Shown: one piece after another, positions 1 through 10,462 of the stretch
How positions within the stretch are numbered: position 1 is the first letter of the stretch
How the letters are laid out: each line of letters opens with the position of its first letter
NCBI GenBank assembly: GCA_949752795.1
Contig: OX457056.1
Span: 93,766,942 to 93,830,941, forward strand
Reading direction: 5' to 3'
Length of the DNA stretch: 64,000 bases
DNA from: Hyperoodon ampullatus
Taxonomy: Eukaryota > Chordata > Mammalia > Artiodactyla > Ziphiidae
Notes under the pieces: generated by a model
Seen by the model: only the letters and a program-made list of their open reading frames with translations
What the model was told of the DNA's origin: nothing
Databases searched by the model: none
Position numbers and translations under genes: made by a program

Positions 1-737
1 TTGTCCTCCTCTGTGGGCAGTCAAAGAGAGCCAAAGATGCAATGCTGTCCAAGGGAGTGCCATCTGGGAGGACATTTCTAAAGGAAACAGGGGGCTCTGC
101 CGCCTGGACTTGCCATTCTGATCCAGTTTAATCGCTAACATTTATAAGAAAAGAAAATCCTCCTTCTTTCACATCACATTGTGCTGGAGACAAATGGGAT
201 TCTACATGCTGATGGTGTGGGGTAATAGCAGCATCATAATCATCATTTTAGAGAACATTTCTCTCCTAACATATTTAGATTCCCGAGATAGCATTAGGGG
301 GTGAGAACATTTTTCCTTTAAAGACTTCAATTCCAGGGCTTGAACTGCTCACTGGCTTTGTCATTTGTTATTCATATGCATTCATCAAATTGTTCAAATG
401 TTTTTATTTCCTCCTATAAATGGATTCATTTAGAAAACACTTCGTATCATCTCCAAGCTAATTATTTAATTAAAAAGGTTTCTTTCATTTTTCATTTTCT
501 CATCTCCCTTCTTTCAACATTGAGGTCATGTTTCCCATCTGAAACGTCAATGTGTGTTAATTTTGCATTTTTATAAATTCATACCTTGAGGGCATTTTGT
601 TTTGGTCCAGTGCTTTTCCCCCCAGGAAGGGAAAGTTGTATTTATAGGCGCCTATAAATGCAAGGCTTTGTTCTGTCTATCTTTTCTTTCTTCTCACCCC
701 CTCGGGGTGGTGGCTAGAAATCTGAGCAATCCTTGTT
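1..737. other. Unique AT-rich non-coding sequence
   Basis: No repeat family or coding signature is recognisable. The stretch at roughly 120-600 is AT-rich, lacks simple repeats and has homeodomain-type TAAT and TTAATTAA-like cores near 460-475. This is compatible with a conserved non-coding element, but conservation cannot be seen from one sequence. Confidence 0.4.
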
Positions 738-772
738 AAAAAAAAAGAAAGAAAGAAAGAAAGAATGAAAGA
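738..772. repeat. A-rich (GAAA)n microsatellite
   Basis: A poly-A run is followed by about six GAAA-type units. It may be the tail of a lost retroposon, but no recognisable element body precedes it. Confidence 0.7.
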
Positions 773-939
773 CAATATGATACAGTTGGTCTCTGTTGAT
801 TACTTACGGAGTCTGGTGACTGTGAAAGTGCTGATCAAAGGCACTGGACAATGAAATCCAAACTTGTGGAGGGAGAGGCTGGAGGGCAGCAGGATTTAGG
901 AAAGAATGACTGAGCTTCGCTAGCCTAATCTAATAACTT

Positions 940-1068
940 CTCATACCTTCTTCCTTCCCTTATTTCCTTCCTTCCTCTCTGCTCTTTGGTCTTTCTACTG
1001 CTCTCTGTTTTTCTACACTTTGTTTTCTCCTTCCTCCCTTCTTTCCTTCCTCCCTTTTTTCTTTCCTG
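940..1068. repeat. Polypyrimidine (TTCC)n-like low-complexity tract
   Basis: About 130 bases consist almost entirely of C and T, built from TTCC, CTCC and TTTC units with a few purine interruptions. Its mirror-like polypyrimidine character could allow triplex formation; that is inference. Confidence 0.75.
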
Positions 1069-1264
1069 CAAAGAAGGAAACTATAAGATTGAACCATAGG
1101 GTCGGAAATGTTCAAATATCAGCAATTTCACACCCTCAACCTCTTACGACAAACAAAATTCAAGATTTAAAATTTTACATACCCAAAAAAGAGAATAACA
1201 GCATAACATTATTTTAAGAAAATAGAGGTTTTTCCTTATTTGAGAAGGCAACCTGGTTAGGACT

Positions 1265-1480
1265 GGCTATGGCTTTAACCAGGCCTGAATAGAATCCCAG
1301 TTCCACAACCTGCTCTTTGTAAGAATTTGATCAAGTGACTTTGCCTTTCTGAGTCTGTTTCCCCATCTGTAAAATGGGAATCCTGGTACCTATCTTACAG
1401 GATTTTTCTGAAAATTGTAAGCATAAAAGGCATGCCACCTTACAGAGTGAGTGGTCTGACTCATATATGTGTCTAACTTT
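1265..1480 (+). mobile_element. MIR SINE
   Basis: The copy shows the MIR core and right part: a decayed 'agtgactttgcctttctgag' stretch, then 'cccatctgtaaaatgggaat' and a decayed 'cctatcttacaggat' block. Divergence is high, as expected for a mammal-wide MIR. Confidence 0.75.
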
Positions 1481-1602
1481 TATAGCGTGTTTAGATGCTT
1501 TGGTGATGAGAAAATGCAAATTAATTCAAAAGCATTACTGAATGCTTGAAACTTTGGGTCAGTATCTACAGGCTTATTCAGAAATAATTGAGCACGTTGG
1601 AA

Positions 1603-2500
1603 TCACTAATTCTTAGAGAAATGCAAATCAAAACTACAATGAGGTATCACCTCACACGGGTCAGAACGGCCATCACCAAAAAATCTAGAAACAATAAATG
1701 CTGGAGTGGGTGTGGTGAAAAGGGAACCCTCCTGCACTGTTGGTGGGAATGTAAATTGATACAGCCACTACGGAGAACAGTATGGACGTTCCTTAAAAAA
1801 CTAAAAATAGAACTACCATACCACCCAGCAATCCCACTACTGGGCATATACCCTGAGAAAACCATAACTCAAAAAAAGTCATGTACCACAATGTTCATTG
1901 CAGCTCTATTTACAATAGCCAGGACATGGAAGCAACCTAAGTGTCCATCGACAGATGAATGGATAAAGAAGATGTGGCACATATATACAATGCAATATTA
2001 CTCAGCCATAAAAAGAAATGAAATTGAGTTATTTGTAGTGAGGTGGATGGACCTAGAGTCTGTCATACAGAGTGAAGTAAGTCAGAAAGAGAAAAACAAA
2101 TACCATATGCTAATGCATATATATGGAATCTAAAAAAAAAACCATGGTACTGTTGAACCTAGTGGCAGGGCAGGAATAAAGACATAGACATAGAGAATGG
2201 GCTTGAGGACATGGCGGGGGAGGGAGAAGCTGGGGCGAAGTGAGAGTAGCAGTGACATATATACACTGCCAAATGTAATGTAGTTAGCTAGTGGGAAGCA
2301 GCAGCATAGCACAGGGAGATCAGCTCGGTGCTTTGCGACAACCTAGAGGGGTGGGATACGGAGGGTGGGAGAGAGTCTCAAGAGGAAGGGGATATGGGGA
2401 TATATGTATGCATATGGCTGATCCACTTTGTTGTACAACAGAAACTAACACAGTATTTTGAAGCAATTATACTCCAATAAAGATCTATTTAAAAAAAAAG
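1603..2500 (+). mobile_element. L1 LINE, 5'-truncated, 3' 0.9 kb
   Basis: This is a LINE-1 copy truncated within the last part of ORF2, with the 3'UTR and short A-tail retained. It ends in the cetartiodactyl L1 tail (...tccaataaagat...). The TSD is attgagcacgttggaa at 1587-1602 and attgagcaggttggaa at 2501-2516, differing at one of 16 bases. The TSD and truncation are the marks of target-primed reverse transcription. Confidence 0.93.
1615..2133 (+). pseudogene. L1 ORF2 C-terminal fragment
   Basis: The last ~170 residues of L1 ORF2p are present without an internal stop. The frame carries the C-terminal cysteine-rich motif (CWSGCG...LLHCWWEC: Cys-x3-Cys, then His and Cys) and the conserved end ...[11 protein letters not shown]...IYGI just before the stop. 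An upstream in-frame ATG at 1588 lies partly in the duplicated target site and is fortuitous. The endonuclease and reverse transcriptase domains are absent, so this is a dead fragment and not a host gene, even though the frame is open. Its length (181 codons from 1588) compares with about 1,275 for a full ORF2p. Confidence 0.9.
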
Positions 2501-2689
2501 ATTGAGCAGGTTGGAAACGAAATGTATTACTCGATGACTAGCAAATATAGAGCTGGCAACAAATTTGTGCTCTTACACTTCACGTGTCTTGAGAAAACCA
2601 TGAATCATTTTTGTGTCACATTCAGCACAGCCCCAAGAAATCAATAAAGAGGGCCGACTGAGAGCACTGTGTTCCCCAGACCACGATCC

Positions 2690-3360
2690 AGCATCTTCTC
2701 TATAAATGATGGAAGAGGAAACCTTCTTGTAACTTCTGCAGGCCCTGATGGAAGCAGATAAGGTGAACTGACAAAAATTCAGCTGCTGTTTTCAGACTCA
2801 CATGGAAGACGAAGTTGACTTGGCAGGTTGTCTCAAATTCAGTGATAAGGCCACATTCATTTAAACAAAACAGTTCCTCTCCAAGCATGTGGTTGAACAC
2901 GTAAGGGATTCCCCAATAGTTAATGTCTTTGGTGATAGATCACATGCATGGGGCTGTGGGTCATTGTGTGAAGTGTGTGTGTGTATGTGTATGTGTGAGT
3001 GTGAAGAACATAGTGTCAGAAGTCAAAAGTCAGGATATACTGAAAGGATTTTCCCACAGCTTCAGGAAGTCCTTGGAAACCTCATTTTCCAACAGGATGA
3101 AGCTCCCCCTCACTTCCATTGTGCAGTCCAGAAGCTCTTTTGGGAATATATTCCAGGGCACTGGGTAGGGCTTTCTGCTTAAATATTGACTTAACTCTGG
3201 GATAGTTGCCACCAGGTCCTCAGATCACCACACTGCTGACATCCTGTGGGGCTATAGCAAGAATCTCGCAGCCCTGAAGGAATGAAGGAAAGCCTCGTGG
3301 CTGCCATTTTAAACACCCAACTAGTCTGGGATGAATGGCCATGAGGGTTGTATATTGAGT
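2690..3360 (+). pseudogene. Decayed Tc1/mariner-superfamily (DDE) transposase
   Basis: Plus-strand translation, shifting frame several times, recovers the order of a DDE transposase catalytic core. It starts with a ...LQALMEADKVN... segment near 2735-2775. FSDKATF follows, with the first Asp codon at 2844-2846. Next come VVEHVRDSPIVNVF (2887-2930) and FPQLQE...NLIFQQDEAPPHFH, with the second Asp at 3096-3098. After P(G)HWVG the frame is broken by a stop, and then a PP-x-S/P-D-like block leads into D-I-L-W-G-Y with the third acidic residue at 3238-3240. These are family motifs known from 'FQQDGAPPH' transposases of insects and other animals. A GT-rich microsatellite (about 2976-3000) has expanded inside the gene. 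Stops and frameshifts make it non-functional. I could not find terminal inverted repeats. The exact family is unresolved; an ancient mammalian Tc2/Kanga-like or mariner-like element is possible. Confidence 0.75.
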
Positions 3361-4889
3361 ATCTGTCTGATTGTGGAGATTATTATAGCTCCTTTACAAC
3401 TTTGGTTTCAACTACATGCTACTATATAGCTTGCTTTCAAATAATATGCCTTTAAACGTGTTGAATAATTGTTGACTCACCCTTCATTTTCTCAATCAGT
3501 AGGTGCTCACACTCTCTTGTAGGTGTCCGAAGGACTTTGGAATTTGAGAAGGAAAATCATACACTTAGGGAAGTTGGGATCCCCTGCCCTAGGCTGGTTG
3601 ACTGAACTGTCCCGGGATCTCTCTCACCCTGTCTGAAGTGACCTGCCATTCAGGCCAGTTTGCCCCAGGGGCACTTGATGAAATAAAGTCCACCCTTGCT
3701 GGACCATAGTTCTCTAGAGCAGTGGGTAATGAGCCCCTGACCTCCTTCAGCTTCTCATCAGAGATCACCCTCTACAGGACTCACCACCAACCGCATGGCG
3801 CCATTTCCCCTGCTTTGATATGGGGACCTGTTTTTTAAGAAAAGAAAATCATTAGCTTTTGAAATCATGACCCTATCAGAAAAGAAAACAATGTTACATT
3901 CCAGCCCACAACTAGTAAAAACTGAGAGGAAAAATGACTAAGCCTGGGTTCTCCAGCCCCCTTCTCCAATGGGTAGCCCAGTTCAGCCCTGAGAAAGCTC
4001 TGGATGACACAGCATGTTTCACCGGCTTCACCAAGAGCCTCAGATACCTTCCAGCAGACATTCCCTGACATGTCACTGCCTTTGCCCTGCCGCAGACCCT
4101 GCTCTTGAGGTTCCCGGCTGCCACCATTCTGGAGATGGCTCTTCTCAACTCCAGCTGGAGGGAGGGCGTAAACACACATGGCCTCCCACAGCCCACGCCA
4201 GGATCGAGACATGTTTTGGCCACTAGTCCTCTCTTATTTGTGGTTATTTCTGGTCTCTCATTTTGCAGCCCACACCAAACCCTCCTCCAAGAGGATACTG
4301 CCTCGCAAGCTGACAGCTCTCAGAGAGGGGGGAGAATGTCTAAACTCAGCAAACCGCCTGTGCTCATTCCTAGACGCGATCCAGGTCATCTAATGAAAAG
4401 GTGCACCAAAGCTGGGTTTCTCGGAGCAAACCCTGTGACACGACAGAAAACCTGGTCGGCCTGCCCCACCGCCTCGTTGGCTGAGTCTCCTGGGCCCTCC
4501 CTAGCTTTCTTCCTCTTTTCTCTCTGCCTAAGTGCTTCTTTGCTCTGTTCCTGGTGCCACTGCCACGGTGACTGTCCTCTTGTTGTGGTGGCCCATTGGG
4601 TGGCCTGAGTTTTGCCCAGGGGAGGGCCTCAGGTTGGCTCTGGTGGGTTCAAAGTGCTGAGGCTGCTGAAGGAAGATTGTCTGACCACAGTCCACCTGGC
4701 ATCCATCAAAGACAAATAAACAAGCTGTGCTTATCACCGAGCTGCCTGGTGTAGCCGAACTGTAAAGTAGATCCATAACGGCCTCCTCAGCAGCATCATG
4801 TGGCCCAGGCAAGGCCCCTGGCAGTCCTCAGTCTTAACTGCAAATACATGCAGGTGAGTGTCACCCACCATAGCTTTAGCTTGGGTGTG
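3361..4889. other. Unique sequence, nothing recognised
   Basis: The 3900-4800 part is GC-richer and has overlapping open frames on both strands (longest 167 codons at 4105-4608). These show no domain, no splice-site pattern and no codon periodicity that I can recognise, so no gene is called. Confidence 0.4.
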
Positions 4890-5135
4890 AACTTGATTTC
4901 AAAATGTCCTTTTTAAAGTTGGAATGTATGCATACACACACACACACACACGTGCGCACACACACACACACAGGACTGACAGCAAACAGGCCAAGACATA
5001 AACAGTGGCTGCCTTTGCTGGTGATTATGGATGTATGGGTACTTTTTTTCTTTGTCTGGCTTTATATTTTCCAAAGTTTCTATAATGAGGACTTAATCAC
5101 TTCTATGATTTCAAAAACATGAACAGATACTTCTA
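4890..5135 (+). mobile_element. Old L1-type 3' end with embedded (CA)n
   Basis: Sequence after the microsatellite (ggctgcctttgctggtg ... gactttttttctttgtctgg-like ... ttctataatgagg) resembles the 3'UTR of ancient L1M copies. No TSD could be identified. Assignment is by general resemblance only. Confidence 0.4.
4933..4973. repeat. (CA)n microsatellite with CGTGCG interruption
   Basis: Two CA tracts are separated by a short CG-containing interruption. The tract is likely polymorphic and could adopt Z-DNA. Confidence 0.9.
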
Positions 5136-5230
5136 TTCTAAAATTTTCGAACATCAGAAATGCTAACTTAGCTGTGGATGAGGAGGTGGAAAACAAGGGG
5201 AGCTCAGTTTAAAGAGTGGTAAAATTCTGA

Positions 5231-5490
5231 AACAGACTCACAGATATTTAGAACACACTTGTGGTTATCAAAGCTGGGAGGGGGAAAATAGGGGTATGGG
5301 GTTAACAGATACCAACTACTATATATAAAATAGATAAGCAACAAGATATACTGTATAACACAGGGAACTATGACCATTATCTTTTAATAACCTATAATGG
5401 AATATCATCTGCAAAAATACTGAATCACTATGCTGCATACGTGAAACTAATATAATACTGTAAATCAACTATACTTCAATTAAAAAAAAA
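5231..5490 (+). mobile_element. L1 LINE 3' end fragment, 260 bp
   Basis: Only the L1 3'UTR end and A-tail remain (...aaatcaactatacttcaatt-A). The flanks are aagagtggtaaaattctga at 5212-5230 and aagagtaggcaaattctga at 5491-5509, a 19-bp TSD with three differences. It belongs to a different, older subfamily than the 1603 and 21699 copies: its end is 'tatacttcaatt', not 'tatactccaataaag'. Confidence 0.85.
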
Positions 5491-5510
5491 AAGAGTAGGC
5501 AAATTCTGAT

Positions 5511-6176
5511 TATATCAGAGCAGAGTAGCCGGCTGAGTCAGAACCCAGTTGCAGCTCCGGCAAATCATCCCCCCAGCAGAGTCACCTTTGGGCCTCAGCT
5601 CTGTGTCCTGTCACTGAGGACACACTCAGGCTTCCTGCAGAGACAGTGCTGAGCTTCCTGCAGGATTTCAAACCAAGAGGGATGTTAAGGAAGTGCTTTC
5701 TCCCGCTCAACCCTACCTCACCTCTGCCAACTTTGCCTGAGGGCATGACAATTCTGGAACCCCTGCAGTGAAGGCTGAGGGGATGTCAGTTATTTTTGGA
5801 TACACCCTTTGGCTCTTCCTACTTTTCCCCAGAGGTCTCACAGGCGAGTGAGCTGGAGGTAAGGGGGTTTATCACCTAGTACAGTGCCTCACTCAAGTTT
5901 ATGCAACAGAGGACAGAGCTCTGTTAACACCTGTGTCCATTTGAACAAAACAACCAGATCACTCCCAACCATCACTCCTAGGAGTCTTTTTTTTCGGGGG
6001 GGGGGGGAGCTTAAGTTTTATTTGTCATTTAAAAAAATCAATTTTCTCTCTTTTGTTTTCTACTATCACCATATCTCCACTTTGCTACTGGAGTTGTATA
6101 CTATTTTATTATTTGTTTTTCTTTGTTTTACTTTTCTCCTCAAAAAAATAATGAAAGCTAATGCACCTGTATCATA
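5511..6176. other. Unique sequence with a 12-G homopolymer
   Basis: No element or gene is recognised. A run of about 12 G follows eight T and one C at 5988-6007 and is prone to length variation. Confidence 0.4.
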
Positions 6177-6243
6177 TTGCAGTTCTTCATAATGAATATA
6201 AGAGTAGCAAATGTTCACTACATTGAATCTATTATTTTTTTAG

Positions 6244-6378
6244 GAGTCTTGTCTACACAGTGCCTGAGAGAGTTGACTGAAAAGGCTGGTTGTTTTCGGA
6301 ATTGGGTAGACACTGTTCTCGCCAGAACATTTTTCACTCCTGGCAAGATAAAGCAGCCATACTGATTGTGTATTGCAG
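6244..6378 (+). other. Exon-like segment with consensus splice signals
   Basis: A T-rich tract ending in ...atttttttag lies immediately upstream, and the segment ends TTGCAG followed by GTATGT, a strong donor. The 135-base interior is open in one forward frame except for a stop 14 bases before the donor, so a coding role would require it to be a near-terminal or poison exon. The interior also holds TGTTCT-cgcc-AGAACA (6314-6329), an inverted repeat of steroid-receptor half-sites in everted order. No homology is recognised, and transcription is unproven. Confidence 0.25.
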
Positions 6379-7060
6379 GTATGTCTGTGATAATAATATT
6401 TGAATCATTCACTGTTAATCTGATTGACTTGGCACTTGACTTGAGACTGGGGATGGCAAAGCTCTCCCAGGATGCCCTGATCCCTTAATGTAAGCAAAGA
6501 TACACGGGAGTACCATTCAAAACACATTTTCAGTCGAAAGGTTAATTTTTTTTTCATTTTAAGAGTTATTTCAGAGAATTTACTCTATCGAATTTGAGGA
6601 AGTTAATTTTGAGCTCTGAGAAAGCAGATCCTGTTTTCTTGTCTGCTGGCTTCTAAAATGGTTCTGCCAAAATTTTGCATGCAGATACACTGCAGAGAGA
6701 TAATAGCGATAGAAGTCTTGAAGCCAAGGATCACTGGGGGAAATGCAAATCCGCAGGCTTTTCAGTTCTGAGGCAGCATTCTCAAATGCTGAAGTCATCT
6801 TCTATTCACCGGAGGCCCACACATCTACACATCAATATATGAAATTGGAGGCTAATATGCAGGTATTGATTTCTCTAAGCGTGAGTGTCAATATTTACAA
6901 TCCCAAGAGGTGGCAACTGATTGAGGCAAAACCAAAGTGGAGCTGGCGACTGCCAAGGTCATGGCTGAGCAATAGTCCTGCTCTTCACAATGCAGGTCAA
7001 GGCCCCTGCCTCCAAGTGGTGTCCCATTATTTAGATGAAAAGCAAAAACTACATTTGGTC
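6379..7060. other. Unique sequence, nothing recognised
   Basis: No repeat family, gene or RNA structure is identifiable. The overlapping 107-codon frame (6743-7066) runs into the neighbouring hAT element and is not a gene. Confidence 0.35.
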
Positions 7061-7068
7061 CTCTAAAC

Positions 7069-7256
7069 CAGAGGTCCCCAACATTTTTGGCACCGGGGAC
7101 TGGTTTCGTGCAAGACAATTCTTCCACGGGACAGAAGGTAGAGGGATGGGGGCGGATGCTTCAGGCGGTAATGGGAGCGATGGGGAGCAATGGGGAGCGG
7201 CGCATCTCACGTCCGGCAGTGAGGCCCGGTTCCTAACAGGGGGTTAAGGACCCCTG
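7069..7256. mobile_element. hAT-type miniature DNA transposon, 188 bp
   Basis: The terminal inverted repeats are CAGAGGTCCCCAAC at the left and CAGGGGTCCTTAAC when the right end is reverse-complemented (11 of 14 bases match). The flanking 8-bp target duplications are CTCTAAAC (7061-7068) and CTCTAGAC (7257-7264), with one mismatch. An 8-bp duplication is diagnostic of hAT transposons. The interior resembles a mammal-wide hAT MITE family with GGAACCGGGCC-like subterminal sequence, here internally deleted. It has no coding capacity. Confidence 0.9.
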
Positions 7257-7264
7257 CTCTAGAC

Positions 7265-8200
7265 ACTACCAGTCTCTATCACCTAATATAATACTCCAGG
7301 TAATGTGAAACTCTAGATAACTTACTAGATGTCTTCCACCACATAAGCTCAGTCAAATTAAAATCAGCTCTGGAGACAGGGGCTTTTTCAAGCTAATTGC
7401 TCAAATAACCTATCTTCCTTCAAGCCACAGATTGTCCCCTCCTCTCCTTGTATATGAAACTGTCTCTGACTAGATCCCACTCTTAAATCAGATTTCTGTT
7501 TCTCCCCTCTCTCCACACCTCCAGCAAACTACTCATTACACCAGGGCAATCCAAAGTTTACAAGTCTGTTTCCCCTTTTCGACGTGGGCTTGCTCAGGTA
7601 AAGGACCATGCATTACTCCTCTGGGCATTTAAAGCATGACTGCTCTGTTGGTCGTGCAAATCACCATAGCTACTCTAGTAATATCTGTTGCAAAGATAGA
7701 CAAAATTGGAAGTTCATTTTGGGGTTCAGGGCCTTTTAGAAATCAAGCAAGACCTGGATCATTTCTATATTTGGGGGCAATTAGAGTATTTTAAAAATGA
7801 AAAACAAAATCCCGAATTCTTAGTCTGAGCCTCCCTGTGCACCCAAGACCTGGGCCAAATGTCCCCCCTGGCCTTCCTCGCGATGCTGTCCTCTTTGGGT
7901 TCAGCTGGGGTAACTCAGATCATTTCAGCCCTGAGTACCCCACATGCCTCAGTGACACAGAGAATGTAACTCTGTCCCCTGACAGGAAAGAATGGCAGAT
8001 CTGATGCCAACCAGAAGATGAATGAATGTCAAGATAGACAATGGTAAAATTGTGAGGTAGACTGTTTATATTGGGGGAGGGTCCTTCCTCTCTCCTGTTT
8101 GAAGTTTTCCCCCCATTCTTGGCCATTCTCCCACTTCACATTCTCCGTTCTTTTCATTCACTGTGTAGCTAATTATTGAGTGTAAACATTTTACATCATG
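7265..8200. other. Unique sequence, nothing recognised
   Basis: No confident repeat or coding match is seen. The polypyrimidine-rich part near 7430-7590 could be a degraded L2, but this is too weak to call. Confidence 0.35.
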
Positions 8201-8221
8201 ATTTAGCATCAACACAAGATT

Positions 8222-8425
8222 GTGTATACGGAGATGAAACAGATCAGCAGGATGAAAACCGTGTCAGCGTCCAAACGTACAGGATGCCTGCCTGTCTGTG
8301 GCTTGAAGAACATCCTGGAGACAATTGTGGAGCCTGCTTTTAAGAAATGCTGCGTCATCAACCCTTTTGATGGCATAGAAGATAATTTTGTGTGGAAAAT
8401 CATAGATTTTCTTGACCCTGAGTAG
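8222..8425 (+). pseudogene. Pogo/Tigger-like (DDE_1) transposase C-terminal remnant
   Basis: A 67-codon frame ends ...VCGLKNILETIVEPAFKKCCVINPFDGIEDNFVW... before its stop. The order Val-Cys-x-Leu/Trp, then (S/A)-F-K-K-C, then N-x-x-D-G-x-E-D-x-x-(L/V)-W matches what I recall of the segment just after the DDE catalytic domain in pogo, Tigger and jerky-type transposases and their domesticated relatives. The catalytic core is not found upstream, so this is at most a fragment. The surprisingly intact frame through the motif could be chance, or could mark a captured exon. No terminal repeats were found. Confidence 0.45.
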
Positions 8426-8605
8426 AAATTATTTTGGAAAAGTCATACTCTGTACGTGAAGAATGTTTAGGAATACCTTACCTCGTGTAGTTCACTTATG
8501 ATTTCCTTTTTACGTGTGCGCAGGAGTTGTTTTTGATGAAAGTTTGTGTCTAAATGAGGATTCTTTTAATATGCTTAAAATAAAAATTCAAAGTCTTGGT
8601 CTTTA

Positions 8606-8673
8606 GCAAATATATATATATATATATAATAGCAAATTTATATATATATAATAGCAAATTTAATTTGCTATTT
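8606..8673. repeat. (TA)n microsatellite with tandem unit and small palindrome
   Basis: Two copies of a TA-run plus 'atagcaaattta' unit follow each other. The second flows into an inverted repeat, aatagcaaat (8650-8659) and atttgctatt (8663-8672), with 3 bases between the arms. The layout suggests replication slippage. Confidence 0.8.
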
Positions 8674-8701
8674 TCTTAGCAGTATGTAAAATCATGGTGC
8701 T

Positions 8702-9076
8702 TGTATTAGTTTGCCTGGGCTGCCATAACAAAGTACCACAAATGCAGCCACTTAAACAACAGAAATTTGTTTTCTCGTAGTTCTGGAGGCTGTCAAAGAT
8801 CAAGGTGTTGGCAGGGTTGATTTCTTTGGAGGCCTCCCTCCTTGGCTTGTAGATGGCCATCTTCTCCCTATGCTATGGTCTTCTCTCTGTACCTGTCTGT
8901 GTCTAAATCCCCTCTTCTTATAAGGACACTAGTCATATTGGATTAGGGTCCATGCTAATGACCTCTTTTTAATTACCTCTTTAAAGAGCTTAAATCCAAA
9001 TACAGTTTATTTTGAGGTACTGGAGGTTAAGACTTCAATAATGAATTTGGGGAAGAACACAATTCAGCCCATAACA
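8702..9076 (-). mobile_element. Solo LTR, mammal-wide ERVL-MaLR-like, 375 bp
   Basis: Read on the minus strand it starts TGTTATGGGCTGAATTGTG and ends ...AAACTAATACA, with the retroviral TG...CA termini. Diagnostic internal blocks are 'agtgtccttataagaagag' and 'tttctgttgtttaag' upstream of the 3' end. The flanks gtgct and ctgct may be a decayed 5-bp duplication. The same family recurs at 57611 (+), 44839 (-) and 43362 (-). The family name is not certain. Confidence 0.75.
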
Positions 9077-9174
9077 CTGCTTTACCATTGATAGCTTCTT
9101 AGTTCAATGAATATTAGAGTATAAACCTCAGAGGATTGTAAGGGTATTAAAGGAGCCCCTGGAGCATAAGAAGC

Positions 9175-9312
9175 ACTATGTGAGCCTTAACTGTTTATTA
9201 GTACCTACTTCCCAGGGTGTTTGAGAAAGCTAAACAAGATAGCACTTGCATAGTGCTTAGCACAGGTCCTAGTGTATAGGGAGCATTCCATCAATGTTGA
9301 CTGCTATCTCAC
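9175..9312 (+). mobile_element. MIR SINE, 3' part
   Basis: Matches the MIR right end: 'tagtacctacttcccagg', then 'tagtgcttagcacaggtcct', then a '...gagcattccatcaatgttga' ending. Confidence 0.7.
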
Positions 9313-10460
9313 GATTAATTTGGAAATATTTTCATACCAGTAAAGAAAAGTTATTGAGAAAAAAATTCACCATATGCTTCAAAAATAGGAAATCTGTTTT
9401 TTTTTTTTTCTTAAATCTTGGAACTTAAGGATGACATTGAAAACCCTAGTGCACAATTAAGAAAGAAAGAGTGGGTAGCCATGACTTCAGGCATAATGTT
9501 TACAAGATTACTGTAATGTGAAAAAGTATTTTGTAATTACCTAATTGTCTGGCACCAACTCAAGTCCTATTTTTTAACCCCTTCATGTCAAGCCAAAGAC
9601 ATCTCCAGCAGGTGTGACACACTGATGCAAAATGCATTAAGCTATTATGGCAGAGCTTTGAGACCACCAATAGCGTCAAGAGATTAATAATTGGAGTAAG
9701 AAAGATGAATGTCTTTTATGAATAATTCAGTCTCTCATTAGAAATTAGAAATGTGATAGCCCCAATACTTGGGAGAGTAAACAGAAATTTACGTTTAGTG
9801 GGCTATAATTTTAAATACAAGGAGGATGTTGCTAGTTCGCACTTAGACAAGCTTAAAACATACTTCTCAATGAAAAGAAACTCCCTCAAAATGAGATCAC
9901 CCAATTGAGTCAGGTTTGAGATAAATAAAGAGATGAATACATTTCTAATCTGGTTTAACAAGTGATTCTCTTTTTCATCCTGAACAAGATAATTAACTTC
10001 TTTATAGATACACTTATGAAGTTTTTAAGCCACACACATATATTTTATCTCTAAACTAGACATTCCTCCACCAAGCCATACTTTTAGATTGTTTCTTCTA
10101 TCCCTAACACCCAGAGTTTTTCACCGAATCCACCCTTATCAAAATGTCCCAGCAAACTCTAGAGCTTTATAATATTGTCAACAAGTCTACTCTGCACGAA
10201 CAAAAGAAAACTAGTGCGGGTGGTCCTAGGAAGGGTTTGTACATTTTACATCTGGCTTTAAGTGTGCAAAACTCCAACTTTGCCATCAAATGCAAAGGAA
10301 TGACTCTAATGATGGAAATTTCCATTCAAGTAAGAGGGAAGGATTTTGTCAAGGAAATATAGTATAAGGCTGCAGGTTTTTCATCTCTTCAAGAAGGATA
10401 TAGGTCTCTAGTAGAGATAAAGTTGTGCTCATCAAGCCCATTTCATGTTCTTCTTGGGCA
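9313..10460. other. Unique AT-rich sequence
   Basis: No repeat is recognised over about 1.1 kb. Around 9590-9760 the sequence is AT-rich and free of poly-A tails or TSDs, so it is a candidate conserved block. The 72-codon frame at 10144-10362 has no recognised similarity. Confidence 0.35.
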
Positions 10461-10462
10461 CA

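Noticed and set aside
1588..2133. 181-codon open frame as a possible gene
   Set aside because: It is the C-terminus of L1 ORF2; its apparent start codon lies in the duplicated target site.
2889..3182. 97-codon frame as an intact host gene
   Set aside because: It is part of a transposase remnant with a microsatellite inside it and a stop before the last catalytic block.
4105..4608. 167-codon frame as a candidate gene
   Set aside because: No domain, no splice context and overlapping frames on both strands; it probably reflects composition.
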